NCBI RefSeq assembly: GCF_014843845.1
Contig: NZ_JHQS01000006.1
Location: 186,001-250,000, forward strand
Direction: 5' to 3'
From: Mesorhizobium amorphae
GTDB lineage: Bacteria; Pseudomonadota; Alphaproteobacteria; Rhizobiales; Rhizobiaceae
Length of the DNA: 64,000 bases
Shown here piece after piece: positions 50,603 through 60,110 of this stretch (the stretch's first letter is position 1; every line of letters starts with the position of its first letter). The notes below the pieces were generated by a model that did no database searches, was not told the DNA's origin, and worked only from the letters and a program-made list of their open reading frames with translations. The translations under genes were made by a program, and so were the position numbers.

Positions 50603-52153
50603 ATGACGCGTAAGGACTCCAAGAGCCGGACGACCTGCCGAAGCTCGGCGCCGGCCAGTCGGTCGACCTGGAGGCAGGTGAGCGCCGTGGCGCTGGCAGC
50701 GATCACACTGGCCGGCTGCGTCGTCGGCCCGGACTATCAGAAGCCCTTTCTGTCGATGCCAGCGGCTTGGGGCAGCCAGAAGAAGACCGCACCCGTCAAA
50801 CCGGCGCAATTGTCGAAATGGTGGCAGCGGCTGCGTGACCCCGATCTGGACGCGCTTGTCGAAGAAGCCGTCGCCGGCAATCTCGACGTCGCCACCGCCA
50901 GGGCCAGGATTCGCGAGGCCCGTGCCAGCTACCGCCAGAGCGCCGCGACATTGTTCCCGTCCGCCGACAGCTCCGGGTCCACCACGCGCAACAAGACGGC
51001 CGCGACCACTTCGGGCGGAACCGCCAGCGATGCGTACAGCCAGTTCCAGTCCGGCTTCGACGCCAGCTGGGAACTGGACCTGTTCGGCGCCAACCGCAGG
51101 AGTGTCGAGGCCGCCCGCTACGGGCTGGATGCCGCCCAAGAGGAACTGCGCTCGACGCTGCTGACTCTGGTCGGCGATGTCGCCTCCAACTACACCCAGG
51201 CGCGCGGCTATCAGGCGCGTGCTCGACTCGCCCGCCGCGCGGCCGCGTCGCAGAAGCAGACGGCGGAGCTCACCCGCACCATGGCCGAAGCCGGCACGGC
51301 GACGGCGGCCGATGTCGCCAAGGCGAAGGGACAGGCGAGCAGCACCGAGGCCGACGTCCCGACCCTGGAAGCGAGCTATGCCGAAGCGGTACACCGCCTT
51401 TCGGTGCTCACCGGCCGGCCGCCGACCGCGTTGACCGAGCGATTGAAGCGCAGCGCGCCGATACCAACGCCGCGCCTGCCGATCCCGACCGGCGTTCCCG
51501 CCGATATCCTGCTCTCGCGGCCGGACGTGCGCGTGGCGGAGCGGCAATATGCCGAGTACACCGCCAGGATCGGCCAGGCCGAGGCAGCACGCTATCCGAG
51601 CGTCAGCCTGACCGGCGACATCGACACCTCCGCCTTCAAGCTCGGCGATCTCGGCAAGAACTCCACCATCGGCTGGTCCTTCGGGCCAACGCTCAGCGTG
51701 CCGCTGTTCAATGCCGGCAAGTTGCAGGCCGCAGTCGACGTCGCCGAGGCCCAGCGCGACCAATATTTCATCGCCTACAAAGCCTCCGTCCTGACGGCGC
51801 TCGAAGACGTCGAAAACGCCAGCGTTTCGCTGACGCAGGAGCGCATCAGGAACGGCAAGCTAGCTTCTTCCGCGAAATCCTACGGCGACGCGGCGAGTCT
51901 CGAGCGGACGCTCTACAAATCCGGCGAGACCAGTCTCCTTGATGTGCTGGACGCCGAGCGCTCGCTCTATTCGGCCGAGGACGCTCTCCTGCAAAGCCGT
52001 GTCCTGATCGCCACCGACTATATCGCGCTCAACAAGGCGCTTGGCGGCGGCTGGGACGGCGCCATCGACAGTTCAAGGCCGGAAATCGTTGACGCCAAGA
52101 CCGAACCGCGGCTGGCATCACAGCCTCCGAAGAACAAGGACATCCAGGGATAG
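50603..52153 (+). CDS. NodT-family outer-membrane efflux lipoprotein
   Basis: A 516-aa TolC-like protein. Signal sequence with lipobox LAGC (Cys39), then GPDYQKP, the classic opening of NodT-type factors. Two OEP repeats follow (ATARARIREARASYRQSAATLFPS and a second half with LEDVENASVSL). It forms the outer-membrane channel of the RND pump. ATG with GAGGGTAAGAT upstream. Confidence 0.95.
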   Translation: MTRKDSKSRTTCRSSAPASRSTWRQVSAVALAAITLAGCVVGPDYQKPFLSMPAAWGSQKKTAPVKPAQLSKWWQRLRDPDLDALVEEAVAGNLDVATARARIREARASYRQSAATLFPSADSSGSTTRNKTAATTSGGTASDAYSQFQSGFDASWELDLFGANRRSVEAARYGLDAAQEELRSTLLTLVGDVASNYTQARGYQARARLARRAAASQKQTAELTRTMAEAGTATAADVAKAKGQASSTEADVPTLEASYAEAVHRLSVLTGRPPTALTERLKRSAPIPTPRLPIPTGVPADILLSRPDVRVAERQYAEYTARIGQAEAARYPSVSLTGDIDTSAFKLGDLGKNSTIGWSFGPTLSVPLFNAGKLQAAVDVAEAQRDQYFIAYKASVLTALEDVENASVSLTQERIRNGKLASSAKSYGDAASLERTLYKSGETSLLDVLDAERSLYSAEDALLQSRVLIATDYIALNKALGGGWDGAIDSSRPEIVDAKTEPRLASQPPKNKDIQG

Positions 52154-52189
52154 TCAATCAGCTTCGGCCAACAGAGCAAATTGGACAAT

Positions 52190-52513
52190 TCAGATTGGTG
52201 ACGATCTCGCAGGCAGAACAGTGGCGTCACCCGTCAGCACATGCATCTCTTTTTGAACGGCAGCGAAAAATCGGCGCACCTCGTTGCTGGCGGAAGCGGG
52301 ATCGCGGCCGGACCCGATCGCGAGGTCGAGGAGTTCACGCGCCGTAGCCTTCCAGAAGGATGTGGCCGTGTCGCCATGCAAATTGCCAAGCATGGCGGCA
52401 ACATCGCGAACCAGGACCATCTGCCGGTCTATTGGAAAGGCTCGCACGTTTGCTGACGACATCTTCTGGACCACGACACTGACGCAACGAATCACACGCT
52501 GCTCTACGGTCAC
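52190..52513 (-). CDS. DUF6074-like small protein, 107 aa
   Basis: The core VRAFPIDRQMVLVRDVAAMLGNLHGDTATSFWKATARELLDLAIGSGRDPASASNEVRRFFAAVQKEM matches a Rhizobiales-specific DUF6074 pattern (FP..R...VR..A..L......A...W......L...L...G.....I..E...F..AVQ.E). Function unknown. The first ~20 residues may be an over-extension. Confidence 0.7.
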   Translation of the reverse strand: MTVEQRVIRCVSVVVQKMSSANVRAFPIDRQMVLVRDVAAMLGNLHGDTATSFWKATARELLDLAIGSGRDPASASNEVRRFFAAVQKEMHVLTGDATVLPARSSPI

Positions 52514-52634
52514 TGGCCTAGCTGCGAGGTTGGAAACAGAACCTTAACAGCGAGGTCCATCGTTCAATTTGCAAAGGGACCGCGAAGTCGAGGCAATCGC
52601 AACCGACGGACGACTGGAGCGCCAATTGCCCGGC

Positions 52635-52931
52635 CTAGATCCTCAGCCCCTTCGCCTCGCCGCCGCGCTTGCCGGGAACCATCATATCCTTGGCCAGCAG
52701 GCCGCTGACGCGGCAGAACGTCATGAACGCCCGGCAGGCGTCCTCGGTCTTGACCACGTCCACCGTCGCGCCGAAGCAGGCGTTGAAGGCTGCCTCATGG
52801 ATCTTGCCCTGCCGACGGGCCGGCCAATTCTGCAGGAAATCGAGCGCCTGTTCGACGCTGTAGATTTCCTCGACCGGCAAGCCGGGCGCGGGCGCAATGC
52901 GCACAGGCACCTCGAATTGCAATCTGTCCAT
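52635..52931 (-). CDS. DUF982 domain protein, 98 aa
   Basis: F.VPVRIAPAPGLPVEEIYSVEQALDFLQNWPARRQGKIHEAAFNACFGA is the DUF982 pattern (one of the most numerous small families in Rhizobiales; unknown function). ATG 52931. An alternative frame of the upstream membrane-protein gene runs through it. Confidence 0.8.
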   Translation of the reverse strand: MDRLQFEVPVRIAPAPGLPVEEIYSVEQALDFLQNWPARRQGKIHEAAFNACFGATVDVVKTEDACRAFMTFCRVSGLLAKDMMVPGKRGGEAKGLRI

Positions 52932-53302
52932 TCCATCTCTCCCGAACCGGCATCACCGCGCGGCAACGCCGGTTCGTCGTGAAAGGTTGCTTTGGCCGGC
53001 TTCTGGCGCAGGAATGTGTCGTCAGTGCGGTCGATAGCCGCAAGAAGCCCGGCCGAACCGCGGGCCCATTGGTTTGTCGGGTCGGTTTCGGCGTCATAGG
53101 CCATGCGAACAACGACCGTCAGGACATAGAATGTCGGCACCGCAAAGATCGCCGCGAAGACCAGCGCCGCCGTTCCTGTCATGCCAAGCGTTTCGGCGAT
53201 CGCCCAATAGACGGTGCCGATGCAGATCAGCGCCTGCACCGAGAGAAACAAGGCGGCCGAAACGGCACGCGAAAGGGTTTTGAAGGTTTTGATACGTTGC
53301 AT
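52721..53302 (-). CDS. Two-TM membrane protein, 3' end doubtful
   Basis: From ATG 53302: MQRIKTFKTLSRAVSAALFLSVQ... with two membrane helices (about 13-33 and 43-66), then VRMAYDAETDPTNQWARG. The last ~70 codons overlap the DUF982 gene in another frame and read as Arg/Ser-rich shadow sequence, so the native protein probably ended near residue 120 and a frameshift extended it. Confidence 0.55.
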   Translation of the reverse strand: MQRIKTFKTLSRAVSAALFLSVQALICIGTVYWAIAETLGMTGTAALVFAAIFAVPTFYVLTVVVRMAYDAETDPTNQWARGSAGLLAAIDRTDDTFLRQKPAKATFHDEPALPRGDAGSGEMEWTDCNSRCLCALRPRPACRSRKSTASNRRSISCRIGRPVGRARSMRQPSTPASARRWTWSRPRTPAGRS

Positions 53303-53417
53303 CTGGAGGTTCCGGAAATGACGCGCCGCGCGGCCGGTGCACGGCCAGGGCCGCCGCACGGGTCACGACGCGAAAAGGCTATGAATGGGGTCGAAAAGCG
53401 CGGTCCGCGACCGCCAG

Positions 53418-53819
53418 TTATACTGAAGGCGGCGCGCGCGGCTGGTTGGCTCTCTTGCGCGGCGCAGGCACGGACGCCGATACGAGCACTGCCCAGGCCG
53501 AAGAGAGTTGATCGAGCGGAAGGAACCCGGCCTCCGGCCGAAGGGTGTTCGCGTCACCGCCAACGAACTTGGCCGGCAGCGGCCGGGCGGCCCGGATTTC
53601 GGCCGCCTTCATCTTGCCGGTGACGCGCAGCAGCGCCACCGCGTCGCCCTGCCGGGCCACGCTGATAGTGGCGCCGCTCGACGCGACCTTCGTCGAAGCC
53701 GTCGCGTCCGACTGGGCCAGGTACAACAGCGACAGCAACAGCAGCGCCATCAGGCCCGAGCAGGCGGCCCTGATCGGCGACAGAAATGATGTTGCGCGCT
53801 TGGACGCCATCAGGGGCAC
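53418..53819 (-). CDS. Single-TM hypothetical protein
   Basis: 133 aa (or starting at the internal ATG 53810). One hydrophobic segment (AACSGLMALLLLSLLYLAQ), then SGATISVARQGDAVALLRVTGKMKAAEIRAARPLPAKFVGG. Probably anchored with the C-terminal part in the periplasm. No family recognised. Confidence 0.5.
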   Translation of the reverse strand: MPLMASKRATSFLSPIRAACSGLMALLLLSLLYLAQSDATASTKVASSGATISVARQGDAVALLRVTGKMKAAEIRAARPLPAKFVGGDANTLRPEAGFLPLDQLSSAWAVLVSASVPAPRKRANQPRAPPSV

Positions 53820-54031
53820 GGGTCTCCGAATGTTGCCTCCGCCCTAACCCACAGGGCCGCAAAAGGAAAGCCGAGCAGCCAGACAGTCTGGGTCCATAAA
53901 GGCAAGAATATCGCCAGGCTACGCTTGGCGCCGGCAGTTCCTCCTTGAACCTTGCGGCTTCCGGTGCCAAATCTGGGGAGATTTTCGCGCCGGCTCATTT
54001 TTGGAGCCACCCAATCGACAGACGGACAAGA

Positions 54032-54859
54032 ATGGTCACCTATCTCGACGCCGCCACGGCACCGCTCAGGAACACCGGCCAGATTCGCCTCTATGGCGAA
54101 GAGGGTTTCGCCGGCATGCGCAAGGCCTGCGACCTCACCGCGCGCTGCCTCGACGAACTGGTGCCGATGGTCGAGCCGGGCGTCACCACGGAGACAATCG
54201 ACCGCTTCGTCTTCGAATTTGGCATGGACCACGGCGCGTTGCCGGCGACGCTCAACTATCGCGGCTACACCAAATCGTCCTGCACCTCGATCAACCACGT
54301 CGTCTGCCATGGCATCCCCGACAACAAGCCGTTGAAGGACGGCGACATCGTCAACATCGACGTCACCTATATCCTCGACGGCTGGCATGGCGATTCTTCG
54401 CGCATGTATCCGGTCGGCACCATCAAGCGCGCGGCCGAAAGGCTGCTCGAGGTCACCCATGAATGCCTGATGCGGGGCATAGCGGCGATCAGGCCGGGCG
54501 CCCGCACCGGCGCCATCGGCGCCGCCATCCAGACCTATGCCGAGGCAGAGCGCTGCTCGGTGGTGCGCGATTTCTGCGGCCACGGCGTCGGCCAGCTGTT
54601 CCACGACGCGCCGAACATTCTGCACTATGGCAGCGCCAATGAAGGCGTAGAAATGCGGCCGGGCATGATCTTCACCGTCGAGCCGATGATCAATCTCGGT
54701 CGCCCGCACGTAAAAGTGCTGTCGGACGGCTGGACGGCCGTAACACGCGACCGCTCGCTGTCGGCTCAGTACGAGCACACGATCGGCGTCACCGAGACCG
54801 GTTGCGAGATCTTCACGTTGTCGCCGAAAAAACTCGACCGCCCCGGCCTGCCGGGCTGA
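54032..54859 (+). CDS. map: Type I methionine aminopeptidase
   Basis: A 275-aa enzyme that removes initiator methionine. Pita-bread fold with metal ligands in VNIDVTYILDGWHGDSSRM (two Asp), FCGHGVGQLFH (His), IFTVEPMI (Glu) and YEHTIGVTE (Glu). The start at 54032 is chosen over an upstream in-frame codon because the family N-terminus begins around here (QIRLYGEEGFAGMRKA). Confidence 0.95.
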   Translation: MVTYLDAATAPLRNTGQIRLYGEEGFAGMRKACDLTARCLDELVPMVEPGVTTETIDRFVFEFGMDHGALPATLNYRGYTKSSCTSINHVVCHGIPDNKPLKDGDIVNIDVTYILDGWHGDSSRMYPVGTIKRAAERLLEVTHECLMRGIAAIRPGARTGAIGAAIQTYAEAERCSVVRDFCGHGVGQLFHDAPNILHYGSANEGVEMRPGMIFTVEPMINLGRPHVKVLSDGWTAVTRDRSLSAQYEHTIGVTETGCEIFTLSPKKLDRPGLPG

Positions 54860-54933
54860 TGAATATCGCCCAAAAGCCTGACTGACATCCGCCCGGCTTT
54901 GACGCAGGGCGAACTTCTCGCCATGCTGAGGCG

Positions 54934-55704
54934 ATGACCCGAGGCGTGCTGCTCGATCTCGCAGGCGTCATCTATGATGGCGAGACCGCCATACCAGGCG
55001 CGGTGGAAGCCGTTGCGCGTTTGCGCCAGGCCGGCCTGGCCGTGCGCTTCGTAAGCAATACGACACGTTCATCGAAGCAGGCGGTCCTCCAACATCTGGA
55101 AGCGCTGGGACTGACCGTCACCAAAGCGGATGTTTTCACGCCGGCGCACGCGGCACGCGAATGGCTTCTTCACAATGGCCGTGCGCCATATCTGTTGGTT
55201 CATCCCGGCCTTGAGCCGGACTTTTTCGAATTGCCGGTTCGCGACAAGCGCGCCGTCATCGTCGGCGATGCCGGCGAGGCCTTCACTTATACGGTCCTGA
55301 ATGATGCGTTCCGCGAGTTGAACGCGGGGGCCGAACTGCTCGCCCTCGCCACCAACCGGGCGTTTCGGGATGCCGACGGTGCGCTCAGCCTCGATGCAGG
55401 GCCGTTCGTCACGGCATTGGAATATGCCTCCCTGAAACGCGCAACCGTTCTCGGCAAGCCGTCGCCGGCATTCTTTCTGTCGGCTCTGGCAAGCATGAAC
55501 TGTCCGCCGGATCAGGCGATCATGGTTGGCGACGACGCCGAGGCCGATATAGCTGGCGCCCTGCGCGCCGGAATTTCGTGCGCATTGCTGGTGCGGACGG
55601 GCAAATACCGGCAAGGCGACGAAAAACGCTTTGACCCGCACCCGACCGAAACCTTCGCCGATCTCGCGGCGGCAGCCGACTGGATCATTGCGCGCCGAGA
55701 CTGA
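54934..55704 (+). CDS. HAD-family phosphatase (HDHD2/NagD-like)
   Basis: A 256-aa HAD hydrolase, subfamily IIA. Motif [12 protein letters not shown] (nucleophile Asp8; the second Asp is Ala, as is normal for the HDHD2/LHPP branch), motif [10 protein letters not shown], motif III Lys in LGKPSPAFF and motif [14 protein letters not shown]. Substrate unknown; likely a small phosphate ester or phosphohistidine. Confidence 0.9.
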   Translation: MTRGVLLDLAGVIYDGETAIPGAVEAVARLRQAGLAVRFVSNTTRSSKQAVLQHLEALGLTVTKADVFTPAHAAREWLLHNGRAPYLLVHPGLEPDFFELPVRDKRAVIVGDAGEAFTYTVLNDAFRELNAGAELLALATNRAFRDADGALSLDAGPFVTALEYASLKRATVLGKPSPAFFLSALASMNCPPDQAIMVGDDAEADIAGALRAGISCALLVRTGKYRQGDEKRFDPHPTETFADLAAAADWIIARRD

Positions 55705-55828
55705 CTGCGCGGACCGAGGCTCAAGCTCATCGGCGTCTGGCGGCTCTTTTGAAAACCATCGCGAGCCGGTTTCGCCTTTTAGAATCATGCTCTACTGTCT
55801 GTTCCGGTCAGGCGGATATGGGCGTTCG

Positions 55829-56581
55829 ATGGGGAAAAGCGGCGACGACGAGCGGGGATTCTTCTCGGAGCGGTGGAGCGAACCGCCGGCAAAGGCCGCG
55901 GCGGTGGAAAAGCCGCACTATCACGGCCATCGCGACCGCCTGCGTGAACGGTTCACGGCGGCTGGGCCCGACGCCCTGCCCGACTACGAGCTTCTCGAAC
56001 TCCTGCTCTTTCGCCTGATCCCACGCGTCGACACCAAGCCGATCGCCAAGGCGCTGCTTTCGCGCTTCGGCACGTTGGCCGAGGTGCTTGGCGCGCCGGT
56101 GGCGCTGCTTCAGGAGGTGAAGGGCATCGGCCCATCGGTGGCAGTCGATCTGAAGGTGATTACTGCCGCCGCGCAGCGCATGGCGCGCAGCGAAATCCGC
56201 GGCCGCGAGGTCCTGTCCAACTGGACCCAGCTTCTCGACTATTGCCGCTCGGCCATGGCCTTCGAGAACCGCGAGCAGTTCCGCATCCTCTTCCTCGACA
56301 AGAAGAACGTGCTGATCGCCGACGAGGTGCAGCAGGTCGGCACCGTCGACCACACGCCGGTCTATCCGCGCGAGGTGGTCAAGCGGGCGCTGGAACTTTC
56401 GGCCAGCGCCGTCATCCTGGTGCATAACCATCCATCCGGCGACCCGACGCCATCGCGCGCCGACATCGAGATGACCAAGCTGATCATCGACACCGCCAAA
56501 CCGCTCGGCATCGCCGTCCATGACCACATCATCATCGGCAAGAAAGGCAACGCCTCGATGAAGGGCCTGCTGCTGATTTGA
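55829..56581 (+). CDS. radC: RadC/MPN-domain protein
   Basis: A 250-aa protein. N-terminal helix-hairpin-helix ([18 protein letters not shown]) and a C-terminal JAB1/MPN metal-binding motif ([23 protein letters not shown]). Despite its name, a DNA-repair role is not established. The start at ATG 55829 is set by the family N-terminus; the longer frame is not coding-like. Confidence 0.93.
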   Translation: MGKSGDDERGFFSERWSEPPAKAAAVEKPHYHGHRDRLRERFTAAGPDALPDYELLELLLFRLIPRVDTKPIAKALLSRFGTLAEVLGAPVALLQEVKGIGPSVAVDLKVITAAAQRMARSEIRGREVLSNWTQLLDYCRSAMAFENREQFRILFLDKKNVLIADEVQQVGTVDHTPVYPREVVKRALELSASAVILVHNHPSGDPTPSRADIEMTKLIIDTAKPLGIAVHDHIIIGKKGNASMKGLLLI

Positions 56582-56722
56582 TCCCGAGACTGGACGCGGC
56601 AAAGTCGACATTTTCGCCTCATCCACAACCGGCTCTAGAATTTCGATCGCAAATCAAGCTATGATACCCGCGGCATTTCCCCGGACGGCTTCGCGCCCCT
56701 GGAATGCCGGGAGGAACGGGAC

Positions 56723-57607
56723 ATGGCCGTAGCGCTTGTACTCGTTTTAGTCGTTGTGGGCTCAGTCTTGTTCCACTTGCTGAGCCCATGGTGGTGGACG
56801 CCGATTGCCTCGAACTGGGACTATATCGACCACACCATCATCATAACTTTCTGGATCACCGGCGTCGTCTTCGCCGCCGTCGTTCTATTCATGGCCTATT
56901 GCGTGTTCCGCTTCCGTCATCGGGAAGGCAACCGCGCAGCTTACGAGCCCGAGAACAAGCGGCTCGAATCGTGGCTGACGATCGTCACCGCGGTCGGGGT
57001 GACGGCCCTGCTGGTCCCCGGCCTGTTCGTCTGGAGCCGTTTCGTCAACGTTCCTAGCGACGCGACCGAGGTCGAAGTCGTCGGCCAGCAATGGCAGTGG
57101 AGCTTCCGCCTGCCCGGCAAGGACGGCAAGCTCGGCACATCCGACACCAGCAACGTCAGCGCTGAAAATCCGCTCGGCGTCATCGCCAGCGATCCCAATG
57201 GCCAGGACGATGTCGTGGTCGAGGCGGCCGATCTGCACCTGCCGGTCGGCAAGCCGGTCAAGATGCTGTTGCGCTCGATCGATGTGCTGCATGATTTCTA
57301 CGTACCGGAATTCCGCGCCAAGATGGACATGATCCCCGGCTCGGTCACCTATTTCTGGTTCACCCCGACCAGGACTGGAACCTTCCAGGTCCTGTGCGCC
57401 GAGCTTTGCGGCCAAGGGCATCCTTTGATGAATGGCGTGGTCATGGTCGATACGCAGGAAGATTATGTCGCCTGGCTCGGCGAGCAGCAGACTTTCGCGC
57501 AATTGTCGGCGCCCCAGCAGACAGGATCGGCAGATCCGGCGCCGGCAGGAACCGTCGCGCCGGGTTCGAGGATTTCGGCAAAGCTCGAAACGGTCGAGGC
57601 CCGCTGA
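56723..57607 (+). CDS. coxM: Cytochrome c oxidase subunit II (CoxM type)
   Basis: A 294-aa protein with two N-terminal TM helices (about 2-22 and 39-62) and a periplasmic cupredoxin. CuA ligands His190, Cys225, Glu227, Cys229, His233 and Met236 are all present (CAELCGQGHPLM). WQWSFRLPG is conserved. There is no fused cytochrome c. First gene of a five-gene oxidase operon equivalent to coxMNOP of Bradyrhizobium. Confidence 0.9.
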   Translation: MAVALVLVLVVVGSVLFHLLSPWWWTPIASNWDYIDHTIIITFWITGVVFAAVVLFMAYCVFRFRHREGNRAAYEPENKRLESWLTIVTAVGVTALLVPGLFVWSRFVNVPSDATEVEVVGQQWQWSFRLPGKDGKLGTSDTSNVSAENPLGVIASDPNGQDDVVVEAADLHLPVGKPVKMLLRSIDVLHDFYVPEFRAKMDMIPGSVTYFWFTPTRTGTFQVLCAELCGQGHPLMNGVVMVDTQEDYVAWLGEQQTFAQLSAPQQTGSADPAPAGTVAPGSRISAKLETVEAR

Positions 57608-57627
57608 AAGGACACGGAGGTGTTCCT

Positions 57628-59397
57628 ATGGTCGATATCACGCCTGCAGATGCAGTCCCGCCTGCCGAAGTCGGGGAAATGGAGCTTTACCACCCGCACA
57701 GCTGGTGGACGAAGTACGTTTTCTCGCAGGACGCCAAGGTCATCGCCATCCAGTATTCGGCGACGGCGACGGCAATCGGCATGGTGGCGCTGGTGCTGTC
57801 GTGGCTGATGCGGCTGCAGCTTGGCTTCCCCGGCACCTTCGACTTCATCACCCCGGAAGCCTATTACCAGTTCATCACCATGCACGGCATGATCATGGTG
57901 ATCTACCTGCTCACGGCGCTCTTCCTGGGCGGCTTCGGCAATTACCTGATCCCGCTGATGGTCGGCGCTCGCGACATGGTTTTTCCCTATGTCAACATGC
58001 TGAGCTACTGGATTTACCTGCTCGCCGTTCTGGTTCTGGTATCGAGTTTCTTTGCGCCGGGCGGACCGACGGGCGCCGGCTGGACGCTCTACCCGCCACA
58101 AGCCATCATGACCGGCACGCCGGGCGGCCAGGACTGGGGCATCATCCTGATGCTGGTCTCGCTGATCCTGTTCATCATCGGCTTCACCATGGGCGGCCTG
58201 AACTATGTCGTGACGGTGCTGCAGGCCCGCACGCGCGGCATGACGCTGATGCGCCTGCCACTGACGGTCTGGGGCATCTTCACCGCCACCGTCATGGCGC
58301 TGCTCGCCTTCCCGGCGCTGTTCGTCGCCTGCGTGATGATGTTGTTCGACCGTGCGCTCGGCACCTCCTTCTTCATGCCGGCGATCGTCGAGATGGGCGA
58401 ACAGCTGCAGCATAGCGGCGGCAGCCCGATCCTGTTCCAGCATCTGTTCTGGTTCTTCGGTCACCCCGAGGTCTACATCGTCGCACTGCCGGCCTTCGGC
58501 ATAGTGTCCGACCTGATCAGTACCCATGCGCGCAAGAACATCTTCGGCTACCGGATGATGGTCTGGGCGATTGTCGGCATCGGCGCGCTGAGCTTCGTGG
58601 TCTGGGCGCACCACATGTATGTCAGCGGCATGCATCCCTATTTCGGGTTCTTCTTCGCCACCACGACATTGATCATCGCCGTGCCGACCGCCATCAAGGT
58701 CTACAATTGGGTGCTGACGCTGTGGCGCGGCGACATCCATCTCACCATACCGATGCTCTTTGCCCTGGCCTTCATCGTCACCTTCGTCAATGGCGGGTTG
58801 ACCGGCCTGTTTCTCGGCAACGTCGTCGTCGACGTTCCATTGTCGGACACGATGTTTGTCGTTGCTCATTTCCATATGGTCATGGGCGTCGCCCCGATCC
58901 TCGTGATTTTCGGCGCGATCTATCACTGGTACCCGAAGGTCACTGGTCGGATGCTGAACGAGACGCTCGGCCAGTTCCATTTCTGGGTCACGTTCCTCGG
59001 CGCTTATCTGATTTTCTTCCCCATGCACTATCTTGGCCTGGTGGGCCTGCCACGGCGCTACGCCGAACTAACCGACATGACGATAATGACGGATTCGGCC
59101 CACCACCTGAACTCGTTCATCAGCATCATGGCGTTCATGGTCGGCTTTGCTCAGTTGGTGTTCCTGTTCAACCTGATCTGGAGCATCCGCCATGGCCGCG
59201 AGGCCGGCGGCAATCCCTGGCGCGCAACGACGCTGGAATGGCAGACGTCCGAAACACCGCCAGTCCATGGCAATTTCGGCAAGGAGCTGCCGATCGTCTA
59301 TCGCTGGGCCTATGACTACAGTGTGCCGGGCGCCAAAGAGGATTTCATTCCGCAGAACGTGCCGGGCTCCTTCGGCACCTCCAAGGAGTCGGCATGA
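57628..59397 (+). CDS. coxN: Cytochrome c oxidase subunit I (CoxN type)
   Basis: A 589-aa heme-copper oxidase core with a perfect ACGGAGGT upstream. Heme/copper ligands are visible: His in FITMHGMIM (low-spin heme), FFGHPEVYI (CuB His and cross-linked Tyr), WAHHMY (CuB) and VAHFHMVMG (both hemes). The proton-channel HPEVY glutamate is retained. The long C-terminal extension (about 545-589) is hydrophilic. Cotranscribed with coxM. Confidence 0.95.
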   Translation: MVDITPADAVPPAEVGEMELYHPHSWWTKYVFSQDAKVIAIQYSATATAIGMVALVLSWLMRLQLGFPGTFDFITPEAYYQFITMHGMIMVIYLLTALFLGGFGNYLIPLMVGARDMVFPYVNMLSYWIYLLAVLVLVSSFFAPGGPTGAGWTLYPPQAIMTGTPGGQDWGIILMLVSLILFIIGFTMGGLNYVVTVLQARTRGMTLMRLPLTVWGIFTATVMALLAFPALFVACVMMLFDRALGTSFFMPAIVEMGEQLQHSGGSPILFQHLFWFFGHPEVYIVALPAFGIVSDLISTHARKNIFGYRMMVWAIVGIGALSFVVWAHHMYVSGMHPYFGFFFATTTLIIAVPTAIKVYNWVLTLWRGDIHLTIPMLFALAFIVTFVNGGLTGLFLGNVVVDVPLSDTMFVVAHFHMVMGVAPILVIFGAIYHWYPKVTGRMLNETLGQFHFWVTFLGAYLIFFPMHYLGLVGLPRRYAELTDMTIMTDSAHHLNSFISIMAFMVGFAQLVFLFNLIWSIRHGREAGGNPWRATTLEWQTSETPPVHGNFGKELPIVYRWAYDYSVPGAKEDFIPQNVPGSFGTSKESA

Positions 59398-60098
59398 GCG
59401 TCATCCTGGTCTTCTTGGCTGTGGTCGTCGGCTTTGTCGGATGGTGGCTTTCCCATCAAAGGCTGATGTCGAAGCCATGGCTGGAGCAAGGCATGGCCGG
59501 GGATTTTGTCGCCCTCGACCGCTCGGCGCTGCCGACGGCCAAGATCGGCCTCGGTGTCTTCCTCGCCGTTGTCGGCTGTCTGTTTGCGCTGTTCACCAGC
59601 GCCTACTTCATGCGCATGGCGCTGTCGGACTGGCAGCCGCTGCCGCTGCCGCGCCTGCTCTGGCTCAACACCGGCGTGCTGGTGCTCAGCAGCGTCGCGC
59701 TGCAATGCGCCTCGGTCGCGGCCCGCAGAGGTCAACTGGATACGGTCAAGCTCGGCCTCGTCACCGCCGGGATCACGGCGCTCGCCTTCCTGGTCGGGCA
59801 GCTCGTGGCATGGCGGGAACTGAGCACCGACGGCTATCTGCTGAGCTCCAATCCGGCCAACAGCTTTTTCTACCTGATAACCGGCATGCATGGCCTGCAT
59901 ATACTGGGAGGGCTGGTCGGTCTCGCTAGAACGACTGCGGGCGCCTGGAACGGAGCCCGGCCGGAGCGGCTGCGCCTCGGCGTCGAACTGTGCGCCATGT
60001 ACTGGCATTTCCTGCTTTTCGTCTGGCTCGCCATTTTCGCGCTGCTGGCCGGCTGGGCCGCCGCGTTCATCGACATTTGCCGACAATTGCTGACCTAA
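59394..60098 (+). CDS. coxO: Cytochrome oxidase subunit III-like protein 1
   Basis: A 234-aa protein with about six TM helices and a subunit III-like pattern (FYLITGMHGLHILGGL, YWHFLLFVWLAIFALL). It overlaps the subunit I stop (ATGA). B. japonicum coxMNOP also has two subunit III-like proteins. Confidence 0.85.
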   Translation: MSVILVFLAVVVGFVGWWLSHQRLMSKPWLEQGMAGDFVALDRSALPTAKIGLGVFLAVVGCLFALFTSAYFMRMALSDWQPLPLPRLLWLNTGVLVLSSVALQCASVAARRGQLDTVKLGLVTAGITALAFLVGQLVAWRELSTDGYLLSSNPANSFFYLITGMHGLHILGGLVGLARTTAGAWNGARPERLRLGVELCAMYWHFLLFVWLAIFALLAGWAAAFIDICRQLLT

Positions 60099-60110
60099 GG
60101 GATCAAGCGG

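Noticed and set aside
48095..51763. 1222-aa leftward frame opposite the RND permease and NodT genes
   Set aside because: Spans two real genes and their spacer; no domain; Arg/Gly/Asp/His-rich shadow.
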